The notes under the pieces are model-generated. The model searched no databases. It saw nothing but the letters and a program-made list of their open reading frames with translations, and was not told the DNA's origin. A program made the position numbers and the translations under genes. Shown in pieces: positions 40,880-50,270 of a stretch of 64,000 nt of DNA; position 1 is the first letter of the stretch; every line of letters starts with the position of its first letter. Where the stretch lies: NCBI RefSeq assembly GCF_041435015.1, contig NZ_CP107989.1, forward strand, positions 3,100,001 to 3,164,000, given 5' to 3'. The DNA comes from Streptomyces canus. GTDB lineage: Bacteria; Actinomycetota; Actinomycetes; Streptomycetales; Streptomycetaceae.

Positions 40880-42037
40880 TCAGCCCGCGACGGACACCGA
40901 CGGCTCGCCGGAGGCGATGCCCTCCGCCTCCATCTGCTCGGCGATCTTCATCGCCTCTTCGATGAGGGTCTCCACGATCTTCGACTCGGGGACGGTCTTG
41001 ATGACCTCGCCCTTGACGAAGATCTGGCCCTTGCCGTTGCCGGAGGCGACGCCGAGGTCGGCCTCGCGGGCCTCGCCGGGGCCGTTCACCACGCAGCCCA
41101 TGACCGCGACGCGGAGCGGGACCTCCATGCCGGTCAGACCCGCGGTGACCTCTTCGGCCAGCTTGTAGACGTCGACCTGGGCGCGACCGCAGGACGGGCA
41201 GGAGACGATCTCCAGGCCGCGCTGCTTGAGGTTCAGGGACTCCAGGATCTGGTTGCCGACCTTGACCTCCTCGACCGGCGGGGCACTCAGCGACACCCGG
41301 ATGGTGTCGCCGATGCCCTGGGAGAGCAGCGCGCCGAAGGCCACGGCCGACTTGATCGTGCCCTGGAAGGCGGGGCCCGCCTCGGTCACGCCGAGGTGCA
41401 GCGGGTAGTCGCACTGGGCGGCGAGCTGGCGGTACGCCTCGACCATCACGACCGGGTCGTTGTGCTTGACCGAGATCTTGATGTCCCGGAAGTCGTGCTC
41501 CTCGAAGAGGGAGGCCTCCCACAGGGCGGACTCGGCCAGCGCCTCGGGGGTCGCCTTGCCGTACTTCTGGAGCAGCCGGCGGTCCAGCGAACCCGCGTTG
41601 ACGCCGATCCGGATCGGCGTGCCGTGGTCCTTCGCGGCCCGCGCGATCTCCTTGACCTTGTCGTCGAACTGCTTGATGTTGCCGGGATTGACGCGTACGG
41701 CCGCACAGCCGGCCTCGATCGCCGCGAAGACGTACTTGGGCTGGAAGTGGATGTCCGCGATCACCGGGATCTGCGACTTGCGCGCGATGGTCGCGAGGGC
41801 GTCGGCGTCGTCCTGGGTCGGGCAGGCCACACGCACGATCTGGCAGCCGGACGCCGTGAGCTCGGCGATCTGCTGGAGCGTCGCGCCGATGTCCGAGGTG
41901 CGGGTGGTCGTCATCGACTGGACGGAGACCGGGGCGTCGCCGCCCACAGCCACCGTGCCGACCTGGATCTGCCGGCTCTTCCGGCGCTCGGCGAGCCTGG
42001 TCGGAACGGACGGCATGCCGAGAGAAATCGCAGTCAT
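40880..42037 (-). CDS. ispG: HMBPP synthase IspG/GcpE (385 aa)
   Basis: Converts MEcPP to HMBPP in the MEP isoprenoid pathway. The [4Fe-4S] ligands are Cys280, Cys283 ([13 protein letters not shown]) and Cys315 ([13 protein letters not shown]). The N-terminal barrel has [11 protein letters not shown] and INVNPGN-like VRVNPGNIK. It lies near dxr, another MEP gene, with rseP between, the usual actinobacterial order. A remnant element lies just upstream. Length typical. Confidence 0.96.
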   Translation of the reverse strand: MTAISLGMPSVPTRLAERRKSRQIQVGTVAVGGDAPVSVQSMTTTRTSDIGATLQQIAELTASGCQIVRVACPTQDDADALATIARKSQIPVIADIHFQPKYVFAAIEAGCAAVRVNPGNIKQFDDKVKEIARAAKDHGTPIRIGVNAGSLDRRLLQKYGKATPEALAESALWEASLFEEHDFRDIKISVKHNDPVVMVEAYRQLAAQCDYPLHLGVTEAGPAFQGTIKSAVAFGALLSQGIGDTIRVSLSAPPVEEVKVGNQILESLNLKQRGLEIVSCPSCGRAQVDVYKLAEEVTAGLTGMEVPLRVAVMGCVVNGPGEAREADLGVASGNGKGQIFVKGEVIKTVPESKIVETLIEEAMKIAEQMEAEGIASGEPSVSVAG

Positions 42038-42163
42038 CTGCTGTGCAACCCCAAGTCGTGGATCAAGGTCCAGGTCCCGTCAGCGCCGGGCTCCGGACTT
42101 CGAGATTACGGCACGAGCCCCGGCACCAGCACATCCCGGCCCGCAAACCCACTCAATGGAAGA

Positions 42164-42190
42164 CGGCCCGGCACAGAGCGTGCCGGGCCG
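42164..42190 (-). terminator. 11-bp perfect hairpin upstream of ispG
   Basis: Arms 42164-42174 and 42180-42190 pair exactly around AGAGC. Read on the minus strand, it would end transcripts from the rseP side before ispG. Confidence 0.65.
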
Positions 42191-42457
42191 CCTCGAACGC
42201 CGTATGGCTAGGAGATTCTCACCGGGTTAACCACGCGGGCACCCAGCGAGATACTGGGCTGTGGCTCAGCGACGGGCCCGGAGCTGATGGACAGTGCCGG
42301 AGCGGTTCCGTGGCTCAGCACAGGAGTGCTCCCTCCCTCCTCACCGAGGATCTCCACGATCTTCGCCCACACACCGTCCGCCAACCAGGTTCGCTGCCGG
42401 AGCCGGACTTTCCCGGGGTCGCCGAGTCCCGGTTCCCCCAATGCCTGGTCGCAGCAC

Positions 42458-42763
42458 TCAGCTTGACACGAGTACGACGTCGAACAGGCCTGCGGCGATT
42501 TCCGCGAGCAGCTCATTCAGTGCAGGCCTCGAAGTCGTCGAGCCTGATTCGCCGAGGTCTTCCCAGGATCCCGCGAGTCGCCACGCCGAGCGCTTCTCCA
42601 CGAACGTTCGAGTGGCGTCGGCCTGAGCCGGAATTCCGTACCTTCTCTCCTGCTCCGCTGTCGAGACCCGCATGTACGCGGCGACGGCGAGCGCCTCGGA
42701 TCCTTCGAGACTGGCCAGACCCCAGGGTGTTGGCGCACCGCTGGGGTCATCCATGAACAGCAA
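42458..42763 (-). pseudogene. Truncated serine recombinase (resolvase domain fragment)
   Basis: The resolvase N-terminal core is recognisable: AAYMRVSTAEQERRYGIPAQ (Ser in RVS is the nucleophile), then SWEDLGESGSTTSRPALNEL and FDVVLV before a premature stop at 42458-42460, where full enzymes continue with LDRFSR. The large-serine-recombinase C-terminal domains are missing. The N-terminal part (MLFMDDPSGAPTPWG) is untypical. It is the leftover of an integrase from an integrative element. Confidence 0.75.
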
Positions 42764-42799
42764 GAACGTACGAAGTCCGCACCTGCTCCGTACGAATAA

Positions 42800-42844
42800 G
42801 CCTCGCCTTTCACCCGTGTGAGCTACACGAGCGAAAGGCGAGGC
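42800..42844. terminator. Long hairpin beside the recombinase remnant
   Basis: GCCTCGCCTTTC (42800-42811) is exactly complementary to 42833-42844, and an inner CGTGT/ACACG stem (42814-42828) forms a second arm. It may be the terminator of rseP or the end of the former element. Confidence 0.55.
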
Positions 42845-42888
42845 GCTATCACGGCGCTATCACCACGGTGATAGAAAATGACCGATTC

Positions 42889-44193
42889 TCAGCTGAGTTT
42901 GACCGGATTAACTACATCCGCGATCAAAACGAGGACCGTAAAGCAGATAAAGATCCCCGCCACCACATAAGCCACCGGCATCAGCTTCGCCACGTCGAAC
43001 GGGCCCGGGTCCGGGCGCTTCAGGACCTTCGCCAGGTTGCGGCGCAGGGACTCCCACAGGGCGCCCGCGATGTGGCCGCCGTCCAGGGGCAGCAGCGGGA
43101 GCATGTTGAAGAGGAACAGGGAGAGGTTGAAGCCCGCGACCAGCATGAGCGCCATGGCGAGTTGCTGGGTCGGGGGGATGTCGAGCGTGAAGATCTCGCC
43201 GCCCACCCTCGCCGCGCCGACCACGCCCATCGGGGAGTCCGGCTCGCGCGGGGCGTCGCCGAAGGCCGCGTTCCACAGGGCCGGGATCTTGCCGGGCAGG
43301 GCGGCCAGGGAGTCGACGGCCTCGCCGACGCGGTCGCCCATCCAGACCACGGAGTCGCCGAAGTCCTGCTTGACGATGCCGGTGGCCGCGCTGAAGCCGA
43401 GGAAGCCGGCGGTGACGTACTCGCCCTGGACGTACTGCCCGCTGGAGTCCTTCTTGGCGACCTGGTTGCTCGCGATCTTCGCGGTGAGGGTGACGTCCTT
43501 GCCGTCCCGCTCGACGACGATCGGGACCGTCTTGTCGGGGTTGGCGCGGATGAGGTCGGAGAGCTTGTTCCAGTCGTCCGTCCTCACGCCGTCGAACGAG
43601 AGGATCTTGTCGCCCGCCTTGAGGCCGGCCGCCGCGGCCGGGGAGGCGGGGTCGGAGGCCTTGCAGGTCTGGCGGTTCTGGCTCTGGGAGATCACGCACT
43701 TGGAGACGGAGCTGACCGTGTTGGTCTGCTGGGAGATGCCGAAGCCCATGAGCACCGTGAGGAACAGCGCCACCGCGAGGATCAGGTTCGCGAAGGGGCC
43801 GGCGAACATCACGATGACGCGTTTCCAGGGCTTACGGGTGTAGAAGAGGCGTTTCTCGTCGCCGGGCTGGAGCTCCTCGAAGGCGGCCGAGCGGGCGTCC
43901 TCGATCATGCCGCGCCACGGGGAGGTGGAGCGGGCGCTGATACGGCCGTCGTCGCCGGGCGGGAACATGCCGATCATGCGGATGTAGCCGCCGAAGGGGA
44001 CGGCCTTGATGCCGTACTCCGTCTCGCCCTTCTTGCGCGAGAAGACGGTCGGTCCGAAGCCGACCATGTACTGCGGCACGCGGATGCCGAAGAGCTTGGC
44101 GAAGGACAGATGCCCCAGCTCGTGCCACGCGATCGACACCAGAAGGCCGAAGGCGAAGAGCCCTATGCCGAGGATGAACATCAGGGTCGTCAT
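42889..44193 (-). CDS. rseP: Site-2 intramembrane metalloprotease RseP/M50 (434 aa)
   Basis: Zinc motif HELGH (residues 24-28) in the first membrane helix and a second zinc ligand motif LPLDGGH (368-374). A PDZ domain lies between ([20 protein letters not shown]). Four transmembrane helices are expected. It cleaves membrane anti-sigma factors within the lipid bilayer. It is coupled to dxr (ATGA). ATG 44193 is the family start; the longer frame is not coding. Confidence 0.95.
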   Translation of the reverse strand: MTTLMFILGIGLFAFGLLVSIAWHELGHLSFAKLFGIRVPQYMVGFGPTVFSRKKGETEYGIKAVPFGGYIRMIGMFPPGDDGRISARSTSPWRGMIEDARSAAFEELQPGDEKRLFYTRKPWKRVIVMFAGPFANLILAVALFLTVLMGFGISQQTNTVSSVSKCVISQSQNRQTCKASDPASPAAAAGLKAGDKILSFDGVRTDDWNKLSDLIRANPDKTVPIVVERDGKDVTLTAKIASNQVAKKDSSGQYVQGEYVTAGFLGFSAATGIVKQDFGDSVVWMGDRVGEAVDSLAALPGKIPALWNAAFGDAPREPDSPMGVVGAARVGGEIFTLDIPPTQQLAMALMLVAGFNLSLFLFNMLPLLPLDGGHIAGALWESLRRNLAKVLKRPDPGPFDVAKLMPVAYVVAGIFICFTVLVLIADVVNPVKLS

Positions 44194-45623
44194 GCACGGG
44201 CCTCCGCCGTCTGTGCCGTCAGTTCCCGGGCCCGGGTCCGCGCCCAGGTCTCCGCTTCGAGGACGTCCGCGACGGTGAGCGAGGTTCCCCCGCGCGGGGT
44301 GCCGTGCTCGTCCACCACCCGGGTCACGGTCTCCATGATCCCGTTGAACGGCAGTGCGCCGGCCCGGAAGGCCTCGACGCACTCCTCGTTGGCGGCATTG
44401 AACACCGCCGGGGCCGTGCCCGCGAGCTGTCCCACGTGTCGCGCGAGGTTCACCGAGGGGAACGCCTCGTTGTCGAGCGGGAAGAACTCCCAGCTCGACG
44501 CCTTGCTCCAGTCGAAGGCGGGCGCCGCGTCGGGGACGCGCTCGGGCCAGCCCAGGCCGATGGCGATCGGCCCGCGCATGTCGGGGGGCGTCGCCTGCGC
44601 GATCGTGGATCCGTCCGTGAACTCAACCATCGAGTGGACATACGACTGGGGATGCACGACCACCTCAATGCGGTCGAAGGGAATGTCGTAGAGGAGGTGT
44701 GCCTCGATGACCTCCAGCCCCTTGTTGACGAGGGTCGCGGAGTTGATCGTGATGACCGGGCCCATGGCCCAGGTGGGGTGGGCGAGGGCGTCCGCGACGC
44801 TCACCTGAGCGAGGTCGGCCTTCGTACGGCCGCGGAAGGGGCCGCCGGACGCGGTGACGACGAGCTTGCGTACGTCGGCCCTCGTCCCGGAGGCCAGGGC
44901 CTGGAAGAGGGCCGCGTGCTCGGAGTCGACCGGGATGATCTGCCCGGGCTTGGCGAGGGCCTTCACCAGCGGGCCGCCCACGATGAGCGACTCCTTGTTG
45001 GCGAGCGCGAGGGTGCGGCCCGCCTCCAGGGCGGCGAGGGTCGGGGCGAGGCCGATGGATCCGGTGATGCCGTTGAGGACGGTGTGCGCGTCGGAGGCGG
45101 CGAGCTGTGTGGCCGCCTCCGGGCCGGCGAGGATCTCGGGGAGCGGCTCGCCCGTGCCGTAGAGACCGCTGAGCGCCTCGCGCAGCTGCGGTACGACGTC
45201 CTCGCGGGCGACGGCGACGGTTCGCGCCTTCAGCCGGTGCGCCTGCTCGGCGAGGAGCGCGACCCGGCCGCCGTTGGCGGAGAGCCCGGTCACCCGGAAC
45301 CGGTCGGGGTTGCGCAGCACGAGGTCGATGGCCTGGGTGCCGATGGAGCCCGTGGAGCCGAGGATCACCACGTCCTTGGGACCGTCGCCCGGGAGGGGGT
45401 CGTAGACCAGGTGCGGGTCGGCGAGGGCGCGGGCCGGAAGCCCCGTCGTCCGCCCGGAGGGCGGGCTCTGCGGCGTCAGGTGCGTGCTCTCGCCGTGCCG
45501 GGCGTCGGCCCTCGTACTGGATGTACCTGGGTCGGCGCCCGGCACGGCGGGAGTGGGTGCATGGCGTCGCGGGGCGGACGGGGCTTCCGGCCCGTGCCCT
45601 CGGGGGGCTGGACTGTCGCTCAT
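44190..45623 (-). CDS. dxr: 1-deoxy-D-xylulose-5-phosphate reductoisomerase (477 aa)
   Basis: Second step of the MEP pathway (DXP to MEP, NADPH and divalent metal). The NADPH site is GSTGSIG (89-95). Substrate and metal residues lie in [22 protein letters not shown] and [12 protein letters not shown]. The first ~75 residues are an extra Pro/Ala-rich extension ([16 protein letters not shown]) before the usual start. ATG 45623 ([11 protein letters not shown]) is chosen; a start near residue 80 would also give a functional core. Confidence 0.95.
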   Translation of the reverse strand: MSDSPAPRGHGPEAPSAPRRHAPTPAVPGADPGTSSTRADARHGESTHLTPQSPPSGRTTGLPARALADPHLVYDPLPGDGPKDVVILGSTGSIGTQAIDLVLRNPDRFRVTGLSANGGRVALLAEQAHRLKARTVAVAREDVVPQLREALSGLYGTGEPLPEILAGPEAATQLAASDAHTVLNGITGSIGLAPTLAALEAGRTLALANKESLIVGGPLVKALAKPGQIIPVDSEHAALFQALASGTRADVRKLVVTASGGPFRGRTKADLAQVSVADALAHPTWAMGPVITINSATLVNKGLEVIEAHLLYDIPFDRIEVVVHPQSYVHSMVEFTDGSTIAQATPPDMRGPIAIGLGWPERVPDAAPAFDWSKASSWEFFPLDNEAFPSVNLARHVGQLAGTAPAVFNAANEECVEAFRAGALPFNGIMETVTRVVDEHGTPRGGTSLTVADVLEAETWARTRARELTAQTAEARA

Positions 45624-45700
45624 CCCTCCATTGTGGCCGTAAAGAGGGTGTGTGAGGACAGCGCGTCCCCTTCTCGGGTTGCGGGAGGGGGATCGTCCTG

Positions 45701-47632
45701 TCACCGGATGGGCCGGTGCATGTTCTCCTTCTCCGAAGGGCCGGGGGTGGCGTCCGCGATCCAGACGCCCTCGCCCGAGGGGTCGACGATGCCGTCCTCC
45801 AGCCAGGAGTAGGTGCCGGACATGACTCCCTTGACGACCTTGCGGTCCTGGTCGTCGGTGTTGTTCCACAGGCGGCCGAAGAGTTCCTCGACGCGCAGGC
45901 GGGACTGGTGGCAGAAGGCGTCGGCGAGTTGGTAGGCCTCACGGCCGTGGGATTCGGTGGTGTAGAGGAGTTCGGCGCGTACGCAGGCCGCGCTCATCGC
46001 GAAGAGTTCGGCGCCGATGTCGACGACGCGGCCGAGGAAGCCCTGCTTGGTCTCCATCCGGCCCTGCCAGCGGGACATGGCGTAGAAGGTGGAGCGGGCG
46101 AGTTTGCGGGCCGTTCGTTCGACGTAGCGCAGGTGTACCGAGAGGTCTACTTCGCGCTTGAACTCGGCGTAGGAGGTGGGGAGTTGGCCCGGTCCCGCTA
46201 CCAGCTTCGGGAGCCATTTGGCGTAGAAGACGCCCGCGTTCGCGCCCGCCTTCGCCTTGTCGCCGAGGGACTTCTCCGGGTCGATGAGGTCGCCCGCGAC
46301 CGAGAGGTGGGCGTCGACGGCCTCGCGGGCGATCAGCAGGTGCATGATCTCCGTGGAGCCCTCGAAGATGCGGTTGATGCGCAGGTCGCGCAGGACCTGT
46401 TCGGCGGGGACGGCCTTCTCGCCGCGGGCCCTGAGGGAATCGGCGGTCTCGAAGCCCCGGCCGCCGCGGATCTGGACCAGTTCGTCGGCGATGAGCCAGG
46501 CCATCTCGGAGGCGTAGAGCTTGGCGAGGGCTCCCTCGATACGGATGTCGTTGCGGTTCTCGTCGGCCATCTGACTCGAGAGGTCGAGCACGGCCTCCAG
46601 GGCGAAGGTCGTCGCCGCGATGAAGGAGATCTTGGAGCCGACGGCCTCGTGGTGGGCGATCGGTTTGCCCCACTGTTCGCGGGCCGCGGACCACTCGCGG
46701 GCGATCTTCAGACACCACTTGCCGGCGGCCACGCAGGAGGCGGGCAGCGAGAGGCGCCCGGTGTTCAGGGTGGTCAGGGCGATCTTCAGGCCCGTGCCCT
46801 CGGGGCCGATGCGGTTGGCCGCGGGCACCCGGACCTGGTGGAAGCGGGTGACGCCGTTCTCGATGCCGCGCAGGCCCATGAAGGCGTTGCGGTTCTCGAC
46901 GGTGATGCCGGGTGAGGCGGTCTCCACGACGAAGGCGGTGATGCCGCCCTTGTGGCCCTCGGACTTGGGGACGCGGGCCATCACGACGAGCAGGTCGGCC
47001 ACCACGCCGTTGGTGGTCCACAGTTTCACTCCGTCGAGGATGTAGTCGTCCCCGTCGGGCACCGCGCTGGTCGCGAGGCGTGCCGGGTCGGAGCCGACGT
47101 CCGGTTCGGTGAGGAGGAAGGCGCTGATGTCGGTGCGGGCACACCGGGGCAGGAACCGCTCCTTCTGCTCCTGCGTGCCGAAGAGCTTCAGCGGCTGGGG
47201 CACGCCGATCGACTGGTGGGCCGACAGCAGCACGCCGATCGCGGGGCTCGCGGAGCCCGCGAGGGCCAGCGCCTTGTTGTAGTACACCTGGGTGAGGCCG
47301 AGGCCGCCGTACTTGGTGTCGATCTTCATGCCGAAGGCGCCGAGTTCCTTGAGCCCGTCCACGACGTCGTCGGGGATCCGGGCCTCGCGTTCGATGAGGG
47401 CGCCGTCCACCTTGGTCTCGCAGAAGTCGCGGAGCTTGGCCAGGAAGTCCTCGCCGCGCTGGGCGTCCTCCTCGGGGGGCATCGGGTGGGGGTGGATGAG
47501 GTCGAGCCGGAAACGACCGAGGAACAGTTCCTTGGCGAAGCTGGGCTTGCGCCAGTCCTGTTCCCGGGCGGCCTCCGCCACCTCGCGGGCCTCGCGCTCG
47601 GTGACGACGGGCTTGGTGGACGGTGCGGACAT
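45701..47632 (-). CDS. Acyl-CoA dehydrogenase, long form (643 aa)
   Basis: FAD-dependent desaturation of acyl-CoA. Features: IGVLLSAHQSIGV, LTEPDVGSDPARL (FAD/substrate), LRINRIFEGSTEIMHLLIAR (catalytic Glu and FAD tail motif) and WSAAREQWGKPIAHHEAVGS. About 190 residues follow the core (EVDLSVHLRYVERTARKLAR), as in VLCAD/ACAD9-type enzymes. ATG 47632 (MSAPSTKPVVTERE) has GAGG eight bases upstream. Substrate chain length cannot be told. It is separate from dxr by 77 bases. Confidence 0.93.
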   Translation of the reverse strand: MSAPSTKPVVTEREAREVAEAAREQDWRKPSFAKELFLGRFRLDLIHPHPMPPEEDAQRGEDFLAKLRDFCETKVDGALIEREARIPDDVVDGLKELGAFGMKIDTKYGGLGLTQVYYNKALALAGSASPAIGVLLSAHQSIGVPQPLKLFGTQEQKERFLPRCARTDISAFLLTEPDVGSDPARLATSAVPDGDDYILDGVKLWTTNGVVADLLVVMARVPKSEGHKGGITAFVVETASPGITVENRNAFMGLRGIENGVTRFHQVRVPAANRIGPEGTGLKIALTTLNTGRLSLPASCVAAGKWCLKIAREWSAAREQWGKPIAHHEAVGSKISFIAATTFALEAVLDLSSQMADENRNDIRIEGALAKLYASEMAWLIADELVQIRGGRGFETADSLRARGEKAVPAEQVLRDLRINRIFEGSTEIMHLLIAREAVDAHLSVAGDLIDPEKSLGDKAKAGANAGVFYAKWLPKLVAGPGQLPTSYAEFKREVDLSVHLRYVERTARKLARSTFYAMSRWQGRMETKQGFLGRVVDIGAELFAMSAACVRAELLYTTESHGREAYQLADAFCHQSRLRVEELFGRLWNNTDDQDRKVVKGVMSGTYSWLEDGIVDPSGEGVWIADATPGPSEKENMHRPIR

Positions 47633-47940
47633 CAGGCTCACCTCGTCGTGAATCGGGATCTTGGGGGCCGTATGGTTACCGACGGGTGCTACCCGATCGT
47701 ATGTACCCGATCCAGGGCGAGGCCACCACCCTTCGTGCGGCCGTTCGGCCGATGTCGACGGAAAACGACTTGGTGTCCAGTCGGCTGGTGCCTTGGTGGA
47801 CCTCGGTGCCGCAGACGCAGCTGTCGTCGCTCAGGGGCTTCCGCCGGACGAGTGGCGGGGTGAAGTCATCGACGCCGAGGGCGGCCTAGGTGGTGCTGTC
47901 CGGGCGGACGAAGGAGCAGCCGCTCCGGCCGATGCCCTCT

Positions 47941-47988
47941 CCGTGCGACGTCCCATCCGTGCGACGTCCCATCCGTGCGACGTCCCAT
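47941..47988. repeat. 3 perfect 16-bp tandem repeats
   Basis: CCGTGCGACGTCCCAT occurs three times without gaps, followed by a partial copy. Each unit includes GACGTC. No origin or replication gene accompanies it. Confidence 0.9.
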
Positions 47989-47998
47989 CCGTGACCGC

Positions 47999-48640
47999 GC
48001 GCGGGGGAAGGTTGCCGCCGGGCCGGGGCGGGCCTGGAGGCGGTCGCCGCGCGGGCCGGGCGGGCTGCGGGGTCGGATGAGGAACTGAAAGCCGACCGGC
48101 TCGCTGCGACGACCTGAAGGGGCCCCGAGGGAGGCCGGGGCCGGGTGGCCCTGCGGGCTCCGGGGGCCGGAGATCCGGGCATGCCCCGGGCGGCCGAGCG
48201 GGCCTGGAGGCGGTCGCCGCGCAGGAGGTGCGGGCTGCGGGGTCGGATGAGGAACTGGACGCCGAGCGACTCGCTGGCGACAGCCTCAGGGGGCCAGGGG
48301 TCGGGGTGGCCGTGCGGGCTCCGGGGCGCCGGAGATCCGGGCTTGCCCCAGGGGCCCGAGCGGGCCTGAGGGCGGTCACCGCGCAGACGGGCGGGCTGCG
48401 GGGTCGGCGAGGAACTGGACGCCGAGCGACTCGCTGGCGACAGCCTCAGGGGGCGGGGCCCTGGTGGCCCTGCGGGCTCCAGGAGGGCCGGAGATCCGGG
48501 CATGCCCCGGGCGGCCGGGCGGGCCTGGAGGCGGTCGCCGCGCAGGACGGGCGGGCTGCGGGGTCGGTGAAGGACTGGACGTCGGCCGGATCGCTGCGAC
48601 GGCCGGGGCCCGGACGGCCGCGGGGGCCGAACGGCGCAGC
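47999..48640. repeat. ~160-170-bp tandem repeat, four copies
   Basis: The marker CGGGCTGCGG recurs at 48061, 48231, 48392 and 48552, spaced 170, 161 and 160 bases. Each unit also contains GGTCGCCGCGCAG-like and GAGGAACTG(G/A)A segments and GCCGGAGATCCGGGC. Spacings are not multiples of three. Confidence 0.8.
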
Positions 48641-48799
48641 TGGTGCAGGGGGCGCCGGGAGTCCGCACGGCCCTGCGGGCGCAGGAGGGCCGGAGGTCCA
48701 GGCGGCTCCGCGAGTGCGCGGGACGACGGCCTCGGTGTCCTCGAGGTGGGCGGTGCCGCCGTGGATGGTCGCGCGTCCGGGTGGCCCGAGGTCGGGGTG

Positions 48800-48856
48800 G
48801 GCGGGGTGCTGCTCGCCCGGCAGCATCGTCACCTGCCGGGCGAGCAGCACTCCGCC
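48800..48856. repeat. 23-bp inverted repeat with 11-base loop
   Basis: Arms 48800-48822 and 48834-48856 match at 22 of 23 positions (one G-T pair in DNA that is G-U in RNA). The loop is GCATCGTCACC. It could be a terminator, an RNA structure or a binding site. Confidence 0.85.
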
Positions 48857-49049
48857 CCAGGTGTACCGTGCTCATCCCGCTCTCACCGGCCCCCCCCCAC
48901 CGGACGGGTTCTCGCGTCTCCGTTCCATGGCCCCCCGAGGCCGGTCGTGGTAGGCAAGAGGCCGTACCCCGTCGCGGGCGTGAACGGGCAGGCCGGAGCG
49001 GGTTCGCCGGTGTCGGGGCCTGCTTCGCGCGCCGCTCGCCCACGAGTCC

Positions 49050-49069
49050 TTGTCGAAGCGCTTCGACAA
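49050..49069. promoter_or_regulatory. LacI-type palindromic operator 1
   Basis: TTGTCGAAGCGCTTCGACAA is a perfect 20-bp palindrome with the central CG pair usual for LacI-family sites. It lies about 104 bases before the regulator gene. Confidence 0.8.
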
Positions 49070-49139
49070 CCTATGGACACCCACTCCCGGGGGAGCTACT
49101 GTCGAACCACCCCCACCCACCATTGTTCGCACTGCGCAC

Positions 49140-49156
49140 TGTCGAAGCGCTTCACA
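49140..49156. promoter_or_regulatory. LacI-type palindromic operator 2
   Basis: TGTCGAAGCGCTTCACA shares the core GAAGCGCTTC (49144-49153) with operator 1, centres 89 bases apart. It ends 17 bases before the start codon, so it could block transcription or translation start. A half site (TGTCGAA, 49100-49106) lies between. Confidence 0.75.
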
Positions 49157-49172
49157 AAGCTTGGAGAGCTGG

Positions 49173-50186
49173 ATGGTCACCCTCGCCGAGGTCGCCCAGC
49201 ACGCCGGAGTCTCGGCGAGCACGGTGAGCTATGTCCTCAGTGGCAAGCGGTCCATCTCGACGACCACCCGGCAGCGCGTCGAGGAGAGCATCCGCGAGCT
49301 CGGCTACCACCCGAACGCCGGCGCCCGCGCCCTCGCCAGTAGCAGGTCGAACATCATCGCGCTGATGATCCCGCTCCGCACCGACATGTACGTGCCGGTG
49401 ATGATGGAGATCGCCATCGCGGTGGCCACCACCGCACGGACGCACGGCTACGACGTCCTGCTGCTCACCGGCGAGGAGGGTCCCGACGCCGTACGGCGCG
49501 TCACCGGCAGCGGGCTCGCCGACGCGATGATCCTGATGGACGTCGAACTCGACGACGAGCGGCTGCCGTTCCTGCGCGGCACCGACCAGCCCTCCGTGCT
49601 CATCGGCCTGCCCGCCGACACCTCCGGGCTCACCTGCGTCGACCTCGACTTCCGGGCCACCGGCGCGCTGTGCGTCGAGCACCTCGCGAAGCTCGGTCAC
49701 CGCGACATCGCTGTCATCGGCGAGGCCCCCGCGGTCTACGAACGGCACACCGGTTTCGCCGAGCGCACTCTGGACGGACTCCGGTCGCGGGCCCAGGAGT
49801 TGGGCGTACGACTGCTGCACCGGCCGTGCGACGGCGGGTACGACGCGATGGCCGTGACGCTCGCCCGCGTCCTCGACGAGCGTCCGTCCACCACGGGCTT
49901 CGTCGTGCAGAACGAGCAGGCGGTCGAGCCGCTGCTCGCGCTGCTGCGCCAGCAGGGCCGGGCCATTCCCGAGGACGTCTCGGTGGTCGCGATCTGCCCC
50001 GAACAGGTCGCCGTCCAGGCCTCGGTGCGGCTGACGTCGGTCGCCATTCCCGCCCAGGAGATGGGCCGGCACGCCCTGGAGCGGCTGGTCGCCAAGCTGG
50101 AGGGCCGCGGTGAGGACGAAGTGGTCCTGATCGAGCCCGAGTTGACGGTCCGGGCGAGCACCGGCCCGGCGCCTTCGACCACCTGA
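49173..50186 (+). CDS. LacI-family transcriptional regulator (337 aa)
   Basis: Helix-turn-helix VTLAEVAQHAGVSASTVSYV followed by the hinge-helix region LSGKRSISTTTRQRVEESIR. The sugar-binding domain of the periplasmic-binding-protein type follows (NIIALMIPLRTDMYVPVMME, DVLLLTGEEGPDAVRRVTGS, DLDFRATGALCVEHLAKLGH). ATG 49173 has GGAG seven bases upstream; the longer frame reads through the operators. Two palindromes upstream imply autoregulation. The likely effector is a xyloglucan-derived sugar. Confidence 0.9.
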   Translation: MVTLAEVAQHAGVSASTVSYVLSGKRSISTTTRQRVEESIRELGYHPNAGARALASSRSNIIALMIPLRTDMYVPVMMEIAIAVATTARTHGYDVLLLTGEEGPDAVRRVTGSGLADAMILMDVELDDERLPFLRGTDQPSVLIGLPADTSGLTCVDLDFRATGALCVEHLAKLGHRDIAVIGEAPAVYERHTGFAERTLDGLRSRAQELGVRLLHRPCDGGYDAMAVTLARVLDERPSTTGFVVQNEQAVEPLLALLRQQGRAIPEDVSVVAICPEQVAVQASVRLTSVAIPAQEMGRHALERLVAKLEGRGEDEVVLIEPELTVRASTGPAPSTT

Positions 50187-50270
50187 CACGTCACGCACCA
50201 CACCTCACACACCACGCGTCCCGTGCCTGTGCGGCACGCCCCTGTCTGCATTCCTTCAGGAGCACTCCTC

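Larger units (their letters stand above)
42038..42888. other. Interval between rseP and ispG with mobile-element debris
   Basis: About 850 bases that should be short in this gene block. It holds an 11-bp hairpin (42164-42190), a non-functional stretch (42208-42457), a truncated serine-recombinase segment (42458-42763) and a long hairpin (42800-42844). The direct repeat CGCTATCAC occurs at 42844-42852 and 42855-42863, followed by an inverted copy (GTGATAG). The arrangement suggests insertion of an element followed by decay. Confidence 0.6.
47633..49172. other. 1.5-kb non-coding region made of repeats
   Basis: G-rich sequence with tandem repeats at two scales and a large inverted repeat. A weak plus-strand open frame (about 47752-47889, MSTENDLVSSRLVPWW) has strong third-position G but no ribosome site. 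Other long frames run through repeats whose period is not a multiple of three, so coding is unlikely. The LacI-type operators lie at the right end. Confidence 0.7.

Noticed and set aside
42800..42844. tRNA-like structure at the recombinase remnant
   Set aside because: The stem-loop lacks T-arm and anticodon-arm consensus; it reads as a simple nested hairpin.
47941..47988. Iteron-type replication origin
   Set aside because: No replication initiator gene or AT-rich region accompanies the three 16-bp repeats.
47999..48640. CRISPR-like array
   Set aside because: Repeats are long and nearly contiguous with no unique spacers and no cas genes.
47886..49043. A 385-codon minus-strand frame through the repeat array
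   Set aside because: Arg/Pro-rich with repeats that change frame between units; no ribosome site or known domain.
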